Assembly (NCBI GenBank): GCA_048393055.1
Contig: DBFJJS010000017.1
Coordinates: 22,280-86,279 of the forward strand
Length of the DNA: 64,000 nucleotides
From: Faeciplasma sp048393055
Lineage (GTDB): Bacteria > Bacillota > Clostridia > Oscillospirales > Ruminococcaceae
Direction of reading: 5' to 3'
How positions within the stretch are numbered: the first letter of the stretch is position 1; each line of letters begins with the position of its first letter. A program made the translations under genes and the position numbers. Below, piece by piece: positions 24,502 to 32,886 of the stretch. Below the pieces are notes generated by a model. That model saw nothing but the letters and a program-made list of their open reading frames with translations. It made no database searches and was not told where the DNA came from.

Positions 24502-25461
24502 TTACTTAGCAGTAAGCTCAAAATACTCCTTTAGCTCGGTTTTAAATTCCTCCGACGGAGTAAAGAAATCGTTTCCATCCCATGTTCCCCTCGGCAGACG
24601 GTATGTCGCGGGGGTTGTCTCGGTGTCTAAAAGATGCTCGTACGCCGGGCGCATGGTCTCGAAGCTGCGCGTGGTTATATCCGTATCGGAATTGTTGAAT
24701 ATGGTGTTGAATATATTTTGCAGATTGACCTTTATATCCTCTGCATGCGTAGTAAACGCGGAGTTTATAAGGGAGACGGACAGCTCGCCGATGACGGATA
24801 TCCTTGTCTGCTCGCCGTTTGAGTAGAGCGGGTAGGTGATTATCCTTCTTATATCGTCGCCCCAGAGGGTTCTGTTGGCGGGACCGGCGGAAAAGCTCGT
24901 GAGCTCGTCGGTGTCCTCGTTCCTGTAGTACAGCTCCTCCGGGAAGCTGTAGCTTGTAACGCCTCCCGTGTATTCGACAAGCGAGCGCCAGCCGTCGTTC
25001 GTTATTTTTATATAGCTGTCGCACTCAATGTCAAAGACGCTTTCAACCGCTGTTATAAGATAATCCATGCCGCCGCTTTCAAACAATGCGGACATTGTTC
25101 CGCTCATGGATCCGACCGTAGCAAGAGTTGTAGACGGCACTGGCACGATAAGAATATCGCCTTCGTCCGGCAGGACGCGTATAAGCGCCATGCCGTTTAT
25201 GGTCTGACCCTCCGCGCCGACGAAAAGATACGTCTTTCTGAACTGGGAGTAATCTGTCTGCTCGACGACCTCGCCACCCTGCTGCCCGGAAAGCTCCTGT
25301 TCCTCATCCCTGCGCTGGGCGGGCTGGGTGACGAAAACGTCCAGCATGATCAGAGCTGCCGTGCCGAAAATCAGCAGGCAGACCAGCATTGCGGACAAAT
25401 ATACCAGCAGGACCTTGACTTGGGACCTGTCTTTTTTTAATCTTCTTGACGAGTTGGACAT
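24502..25461 (-). CDS. Divergent LytR-CpsA-Psr (LCP)-like membrane protein
   Basis: A 319-residue protein with a basic N-terminus, one membrane segment at about residues 16-44, and an extracellular domain. The segment LFVGAEGQTINGMALIRVLPDEGDILIVPVPSTTL, then GGMDYLITAVESVFDIECDSYIKITNDGWRSLVEYTGGV, has the layout of LCP domains, which transfer wall polymers to peptidoglycan. The charged DTRPDQ-type and R-x-R...RQ phosphate-binding residues of active LCP enzymes are not evident. It may be a degenerate or regulatory member. GGAGGAG precedes the ATG. It appears monocistronic. Confidence 0.6.
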   Translation of the reverse strand: MSNSSRRLKKDRSQVKVLLVYLSAMLVCLLIFGTAALIMLDVFVTQPAQRRDEEQELSGQQGGEVVEQTDYSQFRKTYLFVGAEGQTINGMALIRVLPDEGDILIVPVPSTTLATVGSMSGTMSALFESGGMDYLITAVESVFDIECDSYIKITNDGWRSLVEYTGGVTSYSFPEELYYRNEDTDELTSFSAGPANRTLWGDDIRRIITYPLYSNGEQTRISVIGELSVSLINSAFTTHAEDIKVNLQNIFNTIFNNSDTDITTRSFETMRPAYEHLLDTETTPATYRLPRGTWDGNDFFTPSEEFKTELKEYFELTAK

Positions 25462-25565
25462 AATGCTCCTCCGAAAGCCGCGCCCTGGCTGCGGCTATTG
25501 CAATTTTATTATGTGTGGTATATAATGTTTACGTTCGCCGCCGGCAAAAAGCAGCCGGCGCGCGC

Positions 25566-26138
25566 CTATTTTCCGGTATTGTCAAAGCGGAGTATCCCGG
25601 CGAGCGAGTTTACGTCTACCACCTTCGAGGCAAGACCCTGTTTTTTCGCGTAGTTTATCGTGTAGCCGGTTCCGCTCCTTTTATCGTATATAAGTCCCAA
25701 AATCATGGACGAATGATCCACCATAAACCTGTTGCGGACGTAATAACAGCCGGCGTGGTACTTTTCCGACAGGAATATGCATTCGTCGGCCTCGGCGACG
25801 AGGTTGTTGTAGTCCCAGAGCTCCATGCCCCTGCGGCGTCTGGATTCTTCCTTAAACGGGGAAACCGCCACTACCTTCAGACCGAGCTCGGGGTGCTTTA
25901 TCCCTATGGACATGACATACATCGCGCCCCACATGTCCACTCCTCTTGCAAGACCTGTTATAAACGTGCGGTAGCCCTCGCTTATCGCCTCGTCAACCTG
26001 GATGTACAGAAAGCTTTTCATCATTTCCATCCTCACAGCGTCGCCTATGACCTCCGGCGGGAAATTTTCGGGGCGGTGACCGGTAAAGCAGGCGGTGGTT
26101 GTCCTGTCCGTTAAATATTTTGACTTTATATCCGTCAT
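25566..26138 (-). CDS. DUF1273 / YpsA-like SLOG family protein
   Basis: A 190-residue protein with the Rossmann-like SLOG fold of the DUF1273 (YpsA) family. It shows ACFTGHRPENFP near residue 16, FITGLARGVDMWGAMYVM, LKVVAVSPFKEESRRR and FLSEKYHAGCYYVRNRFMVDHSSMILGLIYDKRSGTGYTINYAKKQG, the ligand-binding loop with GGT-like SGTGYT. SLOG proteins are thought to bind nucleotide-derived ligands. Bacillus YpsA affects cell division, but its biochemistry is unclear. The ATG at 26138 has a GAGGT site, and an upstream ATG at 26192 lacks one. No operon partner is apparent. Confidence 0.85.
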   Translation of the reverse strand: MTDIKSKYLTDRTTTACFTGHRPENFPPEVIGDAVRMEMMKSFLYIQVDEAISEGYRTFITGLARGVDMWGAMYVMSIGIKHPELGLKVVAVSPFKEESRRRRGMELWDYNNLVAEADECIFLSEKYHAGCYYVRNRFMVDHSSMILGLIYDKRSGTGYTINYAKKQGLASKVVDVNSLAGILRFDNTGK

Positions 26139-26301
26139 AAACTGACCTCGTTGTCTTGTATAGTATATCATGCAGTACTGAAATCGTATCACAAAACTCC
26201 TCTTATTTCAAGAGGATGGCATAAAACTTAAGCAGATACTTCTTTTAATCCCTGTTTTTTAGTGAGCCTTGGGCTTAATTGCCCTTTGAGGAGGGAATTA
26301 C

Positions 26302-27444
26302 TTGACAAAAAAGGAACTTAAAAGGGCGTGGGCGGAGATACATCTCGACCGCCTGAAAAGAAACCTTGAAAAATGCCGCGGACTGCTCAAAGCTCCCTGC
26401 GAGCCGATATGTGTGGTAAAGGCCAACTGCTACGGCCACGGAGCGGAAGGGATATTGCCCTGCCTTGAGGAGGCCGGCGCGAAATGGTACGCGGTCTCCA
26501 ACGTCGTCGAGGCGATAGAGCTGAGGGAGCTTGGCGTAAAGGGGGAGATACTCATACTCGGCTATACCCCGCCGCAAAACGCCTGCGAGCTTGTTAAATA
26601 CGATATAATCCAGGCTGTGACCGAATACGATTATGCAGTCGAGCTCTGCCGCAGCCTTCCCGCGGGGAAAAAGGTGCGCTGCCACATAGCGGTGGACACC
26701 GGCATGACCCGCATAGGCATAAGAAGCCAAAGCTTTGACGAGCTGTGCGGTCTGTGTGAAAAAACGATACGGCTTGACGGCATAGACGTTCAGGGGATAT
26801 TTACTCATTTGAGCGCGGCGGACAGCGAAAAGCCGGAGGATATGGAGTTTACCCGCCGTCAGATAGAGCTTGTCTGCGAGGTTAAACGGGAGCTTGAGCT
26901 AAGGGGGGTTAAAGTCGGGTGTCTCCACTTTTTAAACTCTGCCGGAGCGGCGTATCACTTTGATCCAAGGAGCGATTTCGCGCGGTTCGGAATAATGCTT
27001 TACGGTCTTCGCCCGGATTTTCACAGGGAGCTTCCCGTAAGCCTCGAGCCGGTCATGGAGCTTAAGGCGTGCGTCTCTCAGGTAAAGACGGTTGAGCCCG
27101 GCACGAGCGTAAGCTACGGGAGAAGCTTTATCACCGGGCGCGAAACCAAAATAGCCACCGTTTCGATAGGCTACGCGGACGGATACCCCAGGCTTTTGTC
27201 CAACATGGCAAGGGTGATAATAAAAGGGCAGTACGCGCCGGTCATAGGCAGGGTATGCATGGACCAGCTTATGATAGACGTGACCGAGGTGCCGGACGTA
27301 AAAGAAGGGGACGTTGTCACCATGTTCGGAAGCGACGGGAATTTAAGCGTCACTGCCGACGAGCTTGCCGACAGCTACGGAAGCATCGGCTACGAGCTTG
27401 TCTGCGGGATAAGCCAGCGCGTGCCGAGGATATATTTGCCTTGA
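26302..27444 (+). CDS. alr: Alanine racemase
   Basis: A 380-residue PLP-dependent enzyme interconverting L- and D-alanine for peptidoglycan. The PLP lysine is in VVKANCYGHG (about residue 39). HIAVDTGMTRIGI, FTHLSAAD, the phosphate-binding and dimer regions, and the catalytic Tyr in SVSYGRSF (C-terminal beta domain) are present, followed by GRVCMDQLMIDVT. Translation starts at TTG, supported by GAGGAGGGA five to seven bases upstream and by the family N-terminus RAWAEIHLDRLKRNL. It stands alone before the promoter of the rimP-nusA operon. Confidence 0.96.
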   Translation: MTKKELKRAWAEIHLDRLKRNLEKCRGLLKAPCEPICVVKANCYGHGAEGILPCLEEAGAKWYAVSNVVEAIELRELGVKGEILILGYTPPQNACELVKYDIIQAVTEYDYAVELCRSLPAGKKVRCHIAVDTGMTRIGIRSQSFDELCGLCEKTIRLDGIDVQGIFTHLSAADSEKPEDMEFTRRQIELVCEVKRELELRGVKVGCLHFLNSAGAAYHFDPRSDFARFGIMLYGLRPDFHRELPVSLEPVMELKACVSQVKTVEPGTSVSYGRSFITGRETKIATVSIGYADGYPRLLSNMARVIIKGQYAPVIGRVCMDQLMIDVTEVPDVKEGDVVTMFGSDGNLSVTADELADSYGSIGYELVCGISQRVPRIYLP

Positions 27445-27481
27445 AGGCTGCGCAAAGAAACGGTAAAAAATCGAAAAACAC

Positions 27482-27510
27482 TTGATTTCTTTCGCGGCGG
27501 GTGGTATAAT
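27482..27510 (+). promoter_or_regulatory. Promoter of the rimP-nusA-infB operon
   Basis: TTGATT (27482-27487) and consensus TATAAT (27505-27510) are 17 bases apart. The transcript would start near 27517 and carry a leader of about 125 bases with two hairpin structures. Confidence 0.85.
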
Positions 27511-27532
27511 ACATGCGATAACTTTTAATGAA

Positions 27533-27566
27533 AGGCTGGAATTTCTCGTTCCGGTCTTTTATATTT
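27533..27566 (+). terminator. Weak terminator/attenuator-like hairpin in the rimP leader
   Basis: AGGCTGGAA (27533-27541) pairs with TTCCGGTCT (27549-27557) using two wobble pairs, followed by TTTATATTT. It lies between promoter and first gene, where Bacillus has a NusA-responsive attenuator. The same role here is inference. Confidence 0.55.
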
Positions 27567-27580
27567 GTTGCAAGCTTGCT

Positions 27581-27620
27581 TGTATGCAAACGCAGTTTGC
27601 ATACAAACTTCGTTTGCATG
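27581..27620 (+). repeat. Three-armed inverted repeat in the rimP leader
   Basis: TGTATGCAAAC (27581-27591) pairs perfectly with GTTTGCATACA (27595-27605) around a three-base loop. A second copy of the right arm, CGTTTGCATG (27611-27620), can pair with the same left arm, so two hairpins exclude one another. Confidence 0.8.
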
Positions 27621-27640
27621 AGAAAGGCAGGGTGATATAA

Positions 27641-28114
27641 ATGGCGGACAGTGCCACCGCGGCGAAGGTAAGGGAGCTTGCGCAGCCGCTGTGCGACGAG
27701 CTTGGGCTGTTTTTGTGGGACGTAAGGTTTGAAAAGGAGGGCGCGACGTGGTATCTGCGCGTCTTTATCGACAAGGACGGCGGAATAGACATGAATGACT
27801 GCGAGTCGCTGCACAGACCGCTCGACAAGCTTCTGGACGAGACCGACCCGATACCGCAGTCATATGTTTTCGAGGTCTGCTCTCCTGGACTTGGAAGGGA
27901 GCTCAGGCGTCCCGAGCATTTTGAGGTCTGCATGGGCGACCCGGTCAGGGTGCGCCTTATACGCGAGCAGGGCGGCAAAAAGGAGCTCATAGGGACTCTT
28001 TCGGGCTATGAAAAAGGGGAGATAACCCTGTCGGACGAGAGCGGGGAGAAGACCCGCGTCCGGCTTTCGGAGTGTGCGTTCGTCAGGCTTTATGACGACG
28101 GCGATCTGTTTTAG
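27641..28114 (+). CDS. rimP: Ribosome maturation factor RimP
   Basis: A 157-residue RimP, needed for late maturation of the 30S subunit. The N-terminal domain has LFLWDVRFEKEGATWYLRVFIDKDGGIDMNDCESLHRPLDKLLDE, the hallmark stretch, followed by EVCSPGLGRELRRPEHFEVCMGDPVRVRL and a C-terminal SH3-like domain. It is first in the classical rimP-nusA-ylxR-ylxQ-infB-rbfA order. Expression should respond to the leader at 27517-27640. nusA begins 32 bases downstream. Confidence 0.93.
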   Translation: MADSATAAKVRELAQPLCDELGLFLWDVRFEKEGATWYLRVFIDKDGGIDMNDCESLHRPLDKLLDETDPIPQSYVFEVCSPGLGRELRRPEHFEVCMGDPVRVRLIREQGGKKELIGTLSGYEKGEITLSDESGEKTRVRLSECAFVRLYDDGDLF

Positions 28115-28146
28115 AAATAAGATTTGAAAGGAATGGTTACCAGATT

Positions 28147-29241
28147 ATGAATAAAGAATTTTTCGAGGCGCTTGCCGGGATAGAGCAGGCGAGCGGCATT
28201 TCCCAGGAGCTGCTTATAGAAAGGATCAAGCAGGGGATAATGAAGGCGGTCAAGCGCGACTATCCGAACACCGAGAACGTAAGGATATACATCGACCCCG
28301 ATAAGCAGGCGTTTGGCATGTGCCTTTTAAAGACGGTCGTAGAGGGCGAGCCGCAGGACCCGGCAAACGAAATTTCGCTTGACGAGGCGAGGACATACGA
28401 TCCCAAGGCGGCCGCAGGCGGGGTGTGCGAGATCCCCCTTTCTCCCGCAAAGTTCGGAAGAGTTGCGGCCTCCAGCGCCAAGCAGTCGATACGCTCGGAC
28501 ATCAAGCAGTTTGAGCGCGACAGGCTCGTAGCGCAGTACAAGGACAAGGAGCACGAGCTGGTTTCTGCGACCGTCCTAAAGGTAGAGCCGGCAACCGGAA
28601 ACGCTATAATAGTTATAGATAAAGACGAGATATACTTTCCCAGAAGCGAACAGATACCCACAGAGGAGCTGAAGGCGGGAGACATTATAAAGGTATACGT
28701 TGTAGGAATACTCAACCCTGACAAAAAGCCCGCCGTAAGGGTTTCAAGGACGCACCGCGATTTTGTAAAGAGGCTTTTTGAGCTTGAGGTGCCGGAGATT
28801 TACGACGGAACGGTAGAGATAAAGGGCGTTTCAAGGGAGGCAGGCTCAAGAAGCAAAATAGCGGTAATGAGCAAAAATCCCGACGTCGACGCGATAGGCG
28901 CGTGCATAGGTCCGAAGCGCTCCAGGATAAACGCCATAGTAAACGAGCTTGCCGGCGAGAAAATAGATCTTATAAGCTACAGCGACGACGAAGCCGAATA
29001 TATCGCCAAGGCGCTTGCGCCGGCTGAGGTACTTAGCGTAGAGCTTGCCGAGGACGGGTCAAAGAGCTGCACGGTCACAGTTCCCGCAAACCAGCTTTCA
29101 CTTGCAATCGGAAACAAGGGACAAAACGCAAAGCTGGCGGCGCGGCTTACAGGGTATAAGATAGATATCTGCGCGGCGTCCGGCGGAGAGGGCAGCCGTG
29201 AATCAGAAAAGAGCGTGAAGCCGGAAGATGAACAGGACTAA
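28147..29241 (+). CDS. nusA: Transcription termination/antitermination factor NusA
   Basis: A 364-residue NusA with the core domains only: the RNA-polymerase-binding N-terminal domain (MNKEFFEALAGIEQ to about 125), an S1 domain (HELVSATVLKVE, about 135-200), and two KH domains (RSKIAVMSKNPDVDAIGACIGPKRSRI and SLAIGNKGQNAKLAARLTGYKIDI). The acidic C-terminal repeats of enterobacteria are absent, as in other Firmicutes. NusA binds elongating polymerase and modulates pausing and hairpin termination. The AAAGGA site is unusually far (about 14 bases) from the ATG. The 3' end overlaps ylxR by 14 bases. Confidence 0.96.
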   Translation: MNKEFFEALAGIEQASGISQELLIERIKQGIMKAVKRDYPNTENVRIYIDPDKQAFGMCLLKTVVEGEPQDPANEISLDEARTYDPKAAAGGVCEIPLSPAKFGRVAASSAKQSIRSDIKQFERDRLVAQYKDKEHELVSATVLKVEPATGNAIIVIDKDEIYFPRSEQIPTEELKAGDIIKVYVVGILNPDKKPAVRVSRTHRDFVKRLFELEVPEIYDGTVEIKGVSREAGSRSKIAVMSKNPDVDAIGACIGPKRSRINAIVNELAGEKIDLISYSDDEAEYIAKALAPAEVLSVELAEDGSKSCTVTVPANQLSLAIGNKGQNAKLAARLTGYKIDICAASGGEGSRESEKSVKPEDEQD

Positions 29242-29518
29242 GAAGCTGCCTGTCCGCACCTGCACGGGCTGCGGGCAGCCGAAGGAAAAAAGAGAGCTCA
29301 TAAGGATAGTGCGCACGCCGGAGGGAAGCATATTGATAGACCCGACGGGGAAAAAATCGGGGCGCGGGGCGTATATCTGCCGTGACATTGAGTGCCTTAA
29401 AAAGGCGAAAAAGGCAAAAAGGCTGGAAAAGGCTCTTTCGGCGCAGATACCGGACGAGGTATATGCGCAGCTCGAGGCGGAGCTCGCGGACGCCTTAAAC
29501 AGCGGGAAGGAAATATGA
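29228..29518 (+). CDS. ylxR: YlxR family RNA-binding protein
   Basis: A 96-residue protein of the YlxR (DUF448, RnpM) family. It carries the signature RTCTGCGQPKEKRELIRIVR and KSGRGAYICRDIECLKKAKKAKRLEKAL. Recent work on Bacillus describes the family as an RNA-binding protein that interacts with RNase P and affects expression of many genes. Here the Cys pair CTGC is kept. The start lies inside the end of nusA (14-base overlap) with GGAAG upstream, and the stop overlaps ylxQ as ATGA, so all three are coupled. Confidence 0.93.
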   Translation: MNRTKKLPVRTCTGCGQPKEKRELIRIVRTPEGSILIDPTGKKSGRGAYICRDIECLKKAKKAKRLEKALSAQIPDEVYAQLEAELADALNSGKEI

Positions 29519-29823
29519 GCGATATAAAAGGAATACTTACCATCTGCCGCAGGGCCGGAAAGCTTATAGCGGGGATGGACGAGGTAAAAAAGGGCTGCCG
29601 CAGCGCCGCGGCGGTAGGCATAATAATTTCCGGCGACATTTCAAACAACTCCCTGTCAGAGATAACATCTGCCGCCAAAAGGGCGGGGATACCCGTATAT
29701 CAGACCGATATGTCGACATATGACGTCGGCATGGCGCTGGGAAAGCCGTACGCGGTAATGGCTGTAACAGATCCGGGATTTTTAAACGCCATGAAAAAGG
29801 GGCTTACCGAGTTAGATATTTAA
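29515..29823 (+). CDS. ylxQ: L7Ae-family ribosomal-type protein YlxQ
   Basis: A 102-residue protein of the L7Ae/L30e/S12e fold. It shows GILTICRRAGKLIAGMDEVKKG at the start, then AAVGIIISGDISNNSLSEI and AKRAGIPVYQ, typical of YlxQ. Such proteins recognise kink-turn RNA, and this copy may bind rRNA or RNase P RNA, but a specific partner is not known from sequence. It begins in an ATGA overlap with ylxR, 50 bases before infB. Confidence 0.9.
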   Translation: MSDIKGILTICRRAGKLIAGMDEVKKGCRSAAAVGIIISGDISNNSLSEITSAAKRAGIPVYQTDMSTYDVGMALGKPYAVMAVTDPGFLNAMKKGLTELDI

Positions 29824-29873
29824 GCCTTAGACCAGCGGGGGAAAAGCAACTATTGTAAGTAAGGAGATTGCCT

Positions 29874-32444
29874 ATGATAACAAAATACAAACTAAACGAT
29901 CTTGCAAAGGATTTAAAGCTGCCGGCAAACGACATAATCGACTGCCTGTCTGCAAAATACGGGGTTAAAAAGGCTTCGTCGTCGCTTGTGCCGGAGGAGG
30001 TAAACTACGTTTTAGAGTATTTTACTCAGAAAAATCAGGTTGACAGCTTCGACAGCTACTTCGCGTACCGTCCGGCTAAGAAGCAGGAGGGCGAAAAAGA
30101 AGCTCAGAACGAGGCAAAGCCTGTCCAGAACGCGGAAAAACCGGCTCAGAGCACGGAAAAACCGGCTCAGAGCGCGGCAAAGCCGGCTCAGAATTCGGCG
30201 AAGCCGATTCAGAACGAGGTAAAGCCTGCACAGAATGCGGCGAAGCCGATTCAGAGTGAGGCGAAGACTGTCAAGAGCTCGGAAAAGACGGTTCAGAACG
30301 AGGGCAAGCCGATCCAGAGCGCGGCAAGAGCTTCTCAGAAGAACACCTCAGGAAACGCTCCGCACAAATCCCGCAGCGACGAACACAAGCCTGCAAAGAA
30401 GCACGACAGGGGCGAGAGGATACAGCTTGTCACCAATTCCACCGGGACTTCGTCCTATGAGTCCAGCGAAAACAAGAAGGTAGTAGACACAAGGGGCAGC
30501 TATGTAAATATCGACAAGTACAACGACAAGTACGACAATCTTGCCGACACCAAGAGCAGGTTCGGAGACAACTATCAGAAGAAGCAGAAGCTTGTTCAAA
30601 AATCCAAGCAGCAGAAGAAGGAGCGCCTTTCCACAAAGAAGGAGACCGAGGCGCAAAGGCTCAAGCGTCTTGAGCTCGAGCGCGCGAGAAAGCAGCAGCT
30701 AAAGGTCATGATACCTGACGAGATAGTCGTGTCTGAGCTTGCGACAAGGCTTAAGGCGACCGTTGCGGACGTAATTAAAAAGCTTATAGGTCTTGGAGTA
30801 ATGGCTAACCAGAACCAGACTATAGACTTTGACACCGCCGCGCTTGTAGCGGAGGAGATGGGCGCAAAGGTAGAGCGCGAGGTCGTTATGACGATCGAGG
30901 AGCGCCTTATAGTCGATGAAGAGGATAAGCCGGAGGATCTTCAGCCCAGAAGCCCCGTTGTGGTTGTCATGGGACACGTTGACCACGGCAAAACCTCGCT
31001 TTTGGATAAGATAAGGCATGCTAACGTCACGGCGACGGAGGCGGGAGGCATCACCCAGCACATAGGCGCGTACCGCGTGAGCGTAAACGGCAGGGAGATA
31101 ACCTTCCTTGATACCCCAGGTCACGAGGCGTTTACCGCGATGAGGCTTCGCGGGGCTATGGTAACGGATATAGCGATACTCGTTGTCGCGGCGGACGACG
31201 GAATCATGCCACAGACCATAGAAGCCATAAACCATGCCAAGGCGGCAGGGGTTTCCATCATAGTTGCGATAAACAAGATGGATAAGGAAGGCGCTAACCC
31301 GGACAGAATAAAGCAGCAGCTTACCGAGCACGAGCTTGTTCCGGAGGAATGGGGAGGAGATATAATCTGCGTTCCCGTTTCCGCAAAGACAGGCCAGGGA
31401 ATAGAGGAGCTTTTGGAGGACGTTTTGCTTACGGCGGACGTGCTCGAGCTTAAGGCGAACCCGAACAGGCTTGCAAAGGGCTCTGTCATAGAGGCAAGGC
31501 TCGACAAGGGAAGAGGTCCGGTGGCGACAGTGCTTGTGCAGAACGGAACCTTAAAGCAGGGCGACGTTATCATTGCGGGAACTGCTGTCGGCAGGGTAAG
31601 GACCATGACCGACGACAAGGGAAGGACAGTGACCCAGGCAGGCCCTTCCGTGCCGGTCGAGATAACGGGACTTGCGGAAGTCCCATCGGCGGGAGACACC
31701 TTCAACGCCGTAGCGGACGAAAAGCTTGCAAGGGAGCTTGTCGAGCAGCGCAAGCAGGAGGCGAAGGAGGAGGTGTTCAAGCAGTATCAGAAGGTAACGC
31801 TTGACAACCTGTTCAGCCAGATATCCGAGGGCGAGATAAAGGAGCTTCCCATTATAGTCAAGGCGGACGTTCAGGGCTCTGTAGAGGCTGTGAAGCAGTC
31901 CCTTGAGAAGATATCCAACGACGAGGTAAAGGTAAAAGTCATACACGGCGGCGTGGGCGCTATTTCCGAGTCGGACGTAATGCTTGCCAACGCTTCCAAC
32001 GCGATAATAGTAGGCTTTAACGTAAGACCTGACCCGGTCGCGAAGGAAAACGCGGAGCGCGACGGCGTTGACCTGAGGACCTACAGGGTAATTTACGACG
32101 CTATCGAGGAAATAGAAACCGCCATGAAGGGAATGCTCGCGCCAAAGTATGTCGAGACGGACACCGCGCGCGTAGAGGTGCGCCAGGTTTATAAGATATC
32201 CGGCGTCGGCTCGGTGGCGGGCTGCTACGTTGTGAGCGGCAAGATATCAAGAAACGACCTTGTGCGCGTAGTGCGCGACGGTATAGTGATATCGGAGGAT
32301 AAGATGTCCAGCCTCAAGAGGTTTAAGGACAATGTAAAGGAGGTCGCGGCGGGCTTTGAATGCGGCATAACCCTTGAAAAGTTCAATGACTTTAAGGAGG
32401 GCGACGTTTTCGAGGCGTACCAGATGACCGAGACCGCAAGGTAA
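29874..32444 (+). CDS. infB: Translation initiation factor IF-2
   Basis: An 856-residue GTPase that delivers initiator fMet-tRNA to the 30S subunit. The N-terminal IF2_N start (MITKYKLNDLAKDLKLPANDII) is followed by a low-complexity linker with ten 7-residue repeats (K-P-x-Q-N/S-x-x), a basic region, and the G domain: GHVDHGKTS, DTPGHEAF and NKMDKEG. Domains II-IV follow, ending in ISRNDLVRVVRDGIVISEDKMSSLKRFKD. The ATG at 29874 is chosen over TTG 29868 because AAGGAG lies seven bases before it. The gene is in its normal operon place. The linker repeat array is at 30117-30326. Confidence 0.97.
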   Translation: MITKYKLNDLAKDLKLPANDIIDCLSAKYGVKKASSSLVPEEVNYVLEYFTQKNQVDSFDSYFAYRPAKKQEGEKEAQNEAKPVQNAEKPAQSTEKPAQSAAKPAQNSAKPIQNEVKPAQNAAKPIQSEAKTVKSSEKTVQNEGKPIQSAARASQKNTSGNAPHKSRSDEHKPAKKHDRGERIQLVTNSTGTSSYESSENKKVVDTRGSYVNIDKYNDKYDNLADTKSRFGDNYQKKQKLVQKSKQQKKERLSTKKETEAQRLKRLELERARKQQLKVMIPDEIVVSELATRLKATVADVIKKLIGLGVMANQNQTIDFDTAALVAEEMGAKVEREVVMTIEERLIVDEEDKPEDLQPRSPVVVVMGHVDHGKTSLLDKIRHANVTATEAGGITQHIGAYRVSVNGREITFLDTPGHEAFTAMRLRGAMVTDIAILVVAADDGIMPQTIEAINHAKAAGVSIIVAINKMDKEGANPDRIKQQLTEHELVPEEWGGDIICVPVSAKTGQGIEELLEDVLLTADVLELKANPNRLAKGSVIEARLDKGRGPVATVLVQNGTLKQGDVIIAGTAVGRVRTMTDDKGRTVTQAGPSVPVEITGLAEVPSAGDTFNAVADEKLARELVEQRKQEAKEEVFKQYQKVTLDNLFSQISEGEIKELPIIVKADVQGSVEAVKQSLEKISNDEVKVKVIHGGVGAISESDVMLANASNAIIVGFNVRPDPVAKENAERDGVDLRTYRVIYDAIEEIETAMKGMLAPKYVETDTARVEVRQVYKISGVGSVAGCYVVSGKISRNDLVRVVRDGIVISEDKMSSLKRFKDNVKEVAAGFECGITLEKFNDFKEGDVFEAYQMTETAR
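30117..30326 (+). repeat. Ten in-frame 21-bp repeats in the IF-2 linker
   Basis: The stretch encodes ten consecutive units of the form Lys-Pro/Thr-x-Gln/Lys-Asn/Ser-x-x, each seven codons. Codon differences between units show they are old enough to have diverged. Repeat number may vary between strains. Confidence 0.9.
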
Positions 32445-32475
32445 CAGTCATTAGGAAAGGAATGGTGATAAGAGT

Positions 32476-32886
32476 ATGTCAGGCTTTAAATCGGGGCGCA
32501 TGGCTTCCGACCTTCAAAGGATAATAAGCGCGATGATACCGGCGCTCAAGGACCCAAGGCTTCATGGGCAGATGCTTACTGTCGTCAGGTGCGAGGTCTC
32601 GCGCGACAGCTCGAGCGCAAAGGTATATGTATCGAGCGTCGAGGGGATAGAGCGAGCAAAAGAGGCGGTAAAAGGGCTTGAGAGCGCGTCCGGGCTGATT
32701 AGACGCGAAATATCCTCGGTGCTTCACATAAGAAAAGCGCCGGAGCTTAAGTTTATCGCCGACGACTCCACCGAGTATTCCGCCCGCATATCGAAAATGC
32801 TGAAGGAGCTTGACCTGCCGCAGGACAGCGGGCAGCCGCAGGACAGCGGGCAGGACATTTCGGAGGGCGGTGCGTCCGATGAGTAA
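32476..32886 (+). CDS. rbfA: Ribosome-binding factor A
   Basis: A 136-residue KH-fold protein required for 16S rRNA 5' end maturation and cold adaptation. RMASDLQRIISAMIPALKDPRLHGQMLTVVRCEVSRDSSSAKVYVS is the family signature, and ELKFIADDSTEYSARISKMLKEL gives the C-terminal part. The tail holds a duplicated PQDSGQ segment from an 18-base tandem repeat. The stop overlaps the next start (ATGAGTAA). The upstream element GAAAGGAATGGT stands at the same distance from the ATG as before nusA. Confidence 0.93.
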   Translation: MSGFKSGRMASDLQRIISAMIPALKDPRLHGQMLTVVRCEVSRDSSSAKVYVSSVEGIERAKEAVKGLESASGLIRREISSVLHIRKAPELKFIADDSTEYSARISKMLKELDLPQDSGQPQDSGQDISEGGASDE

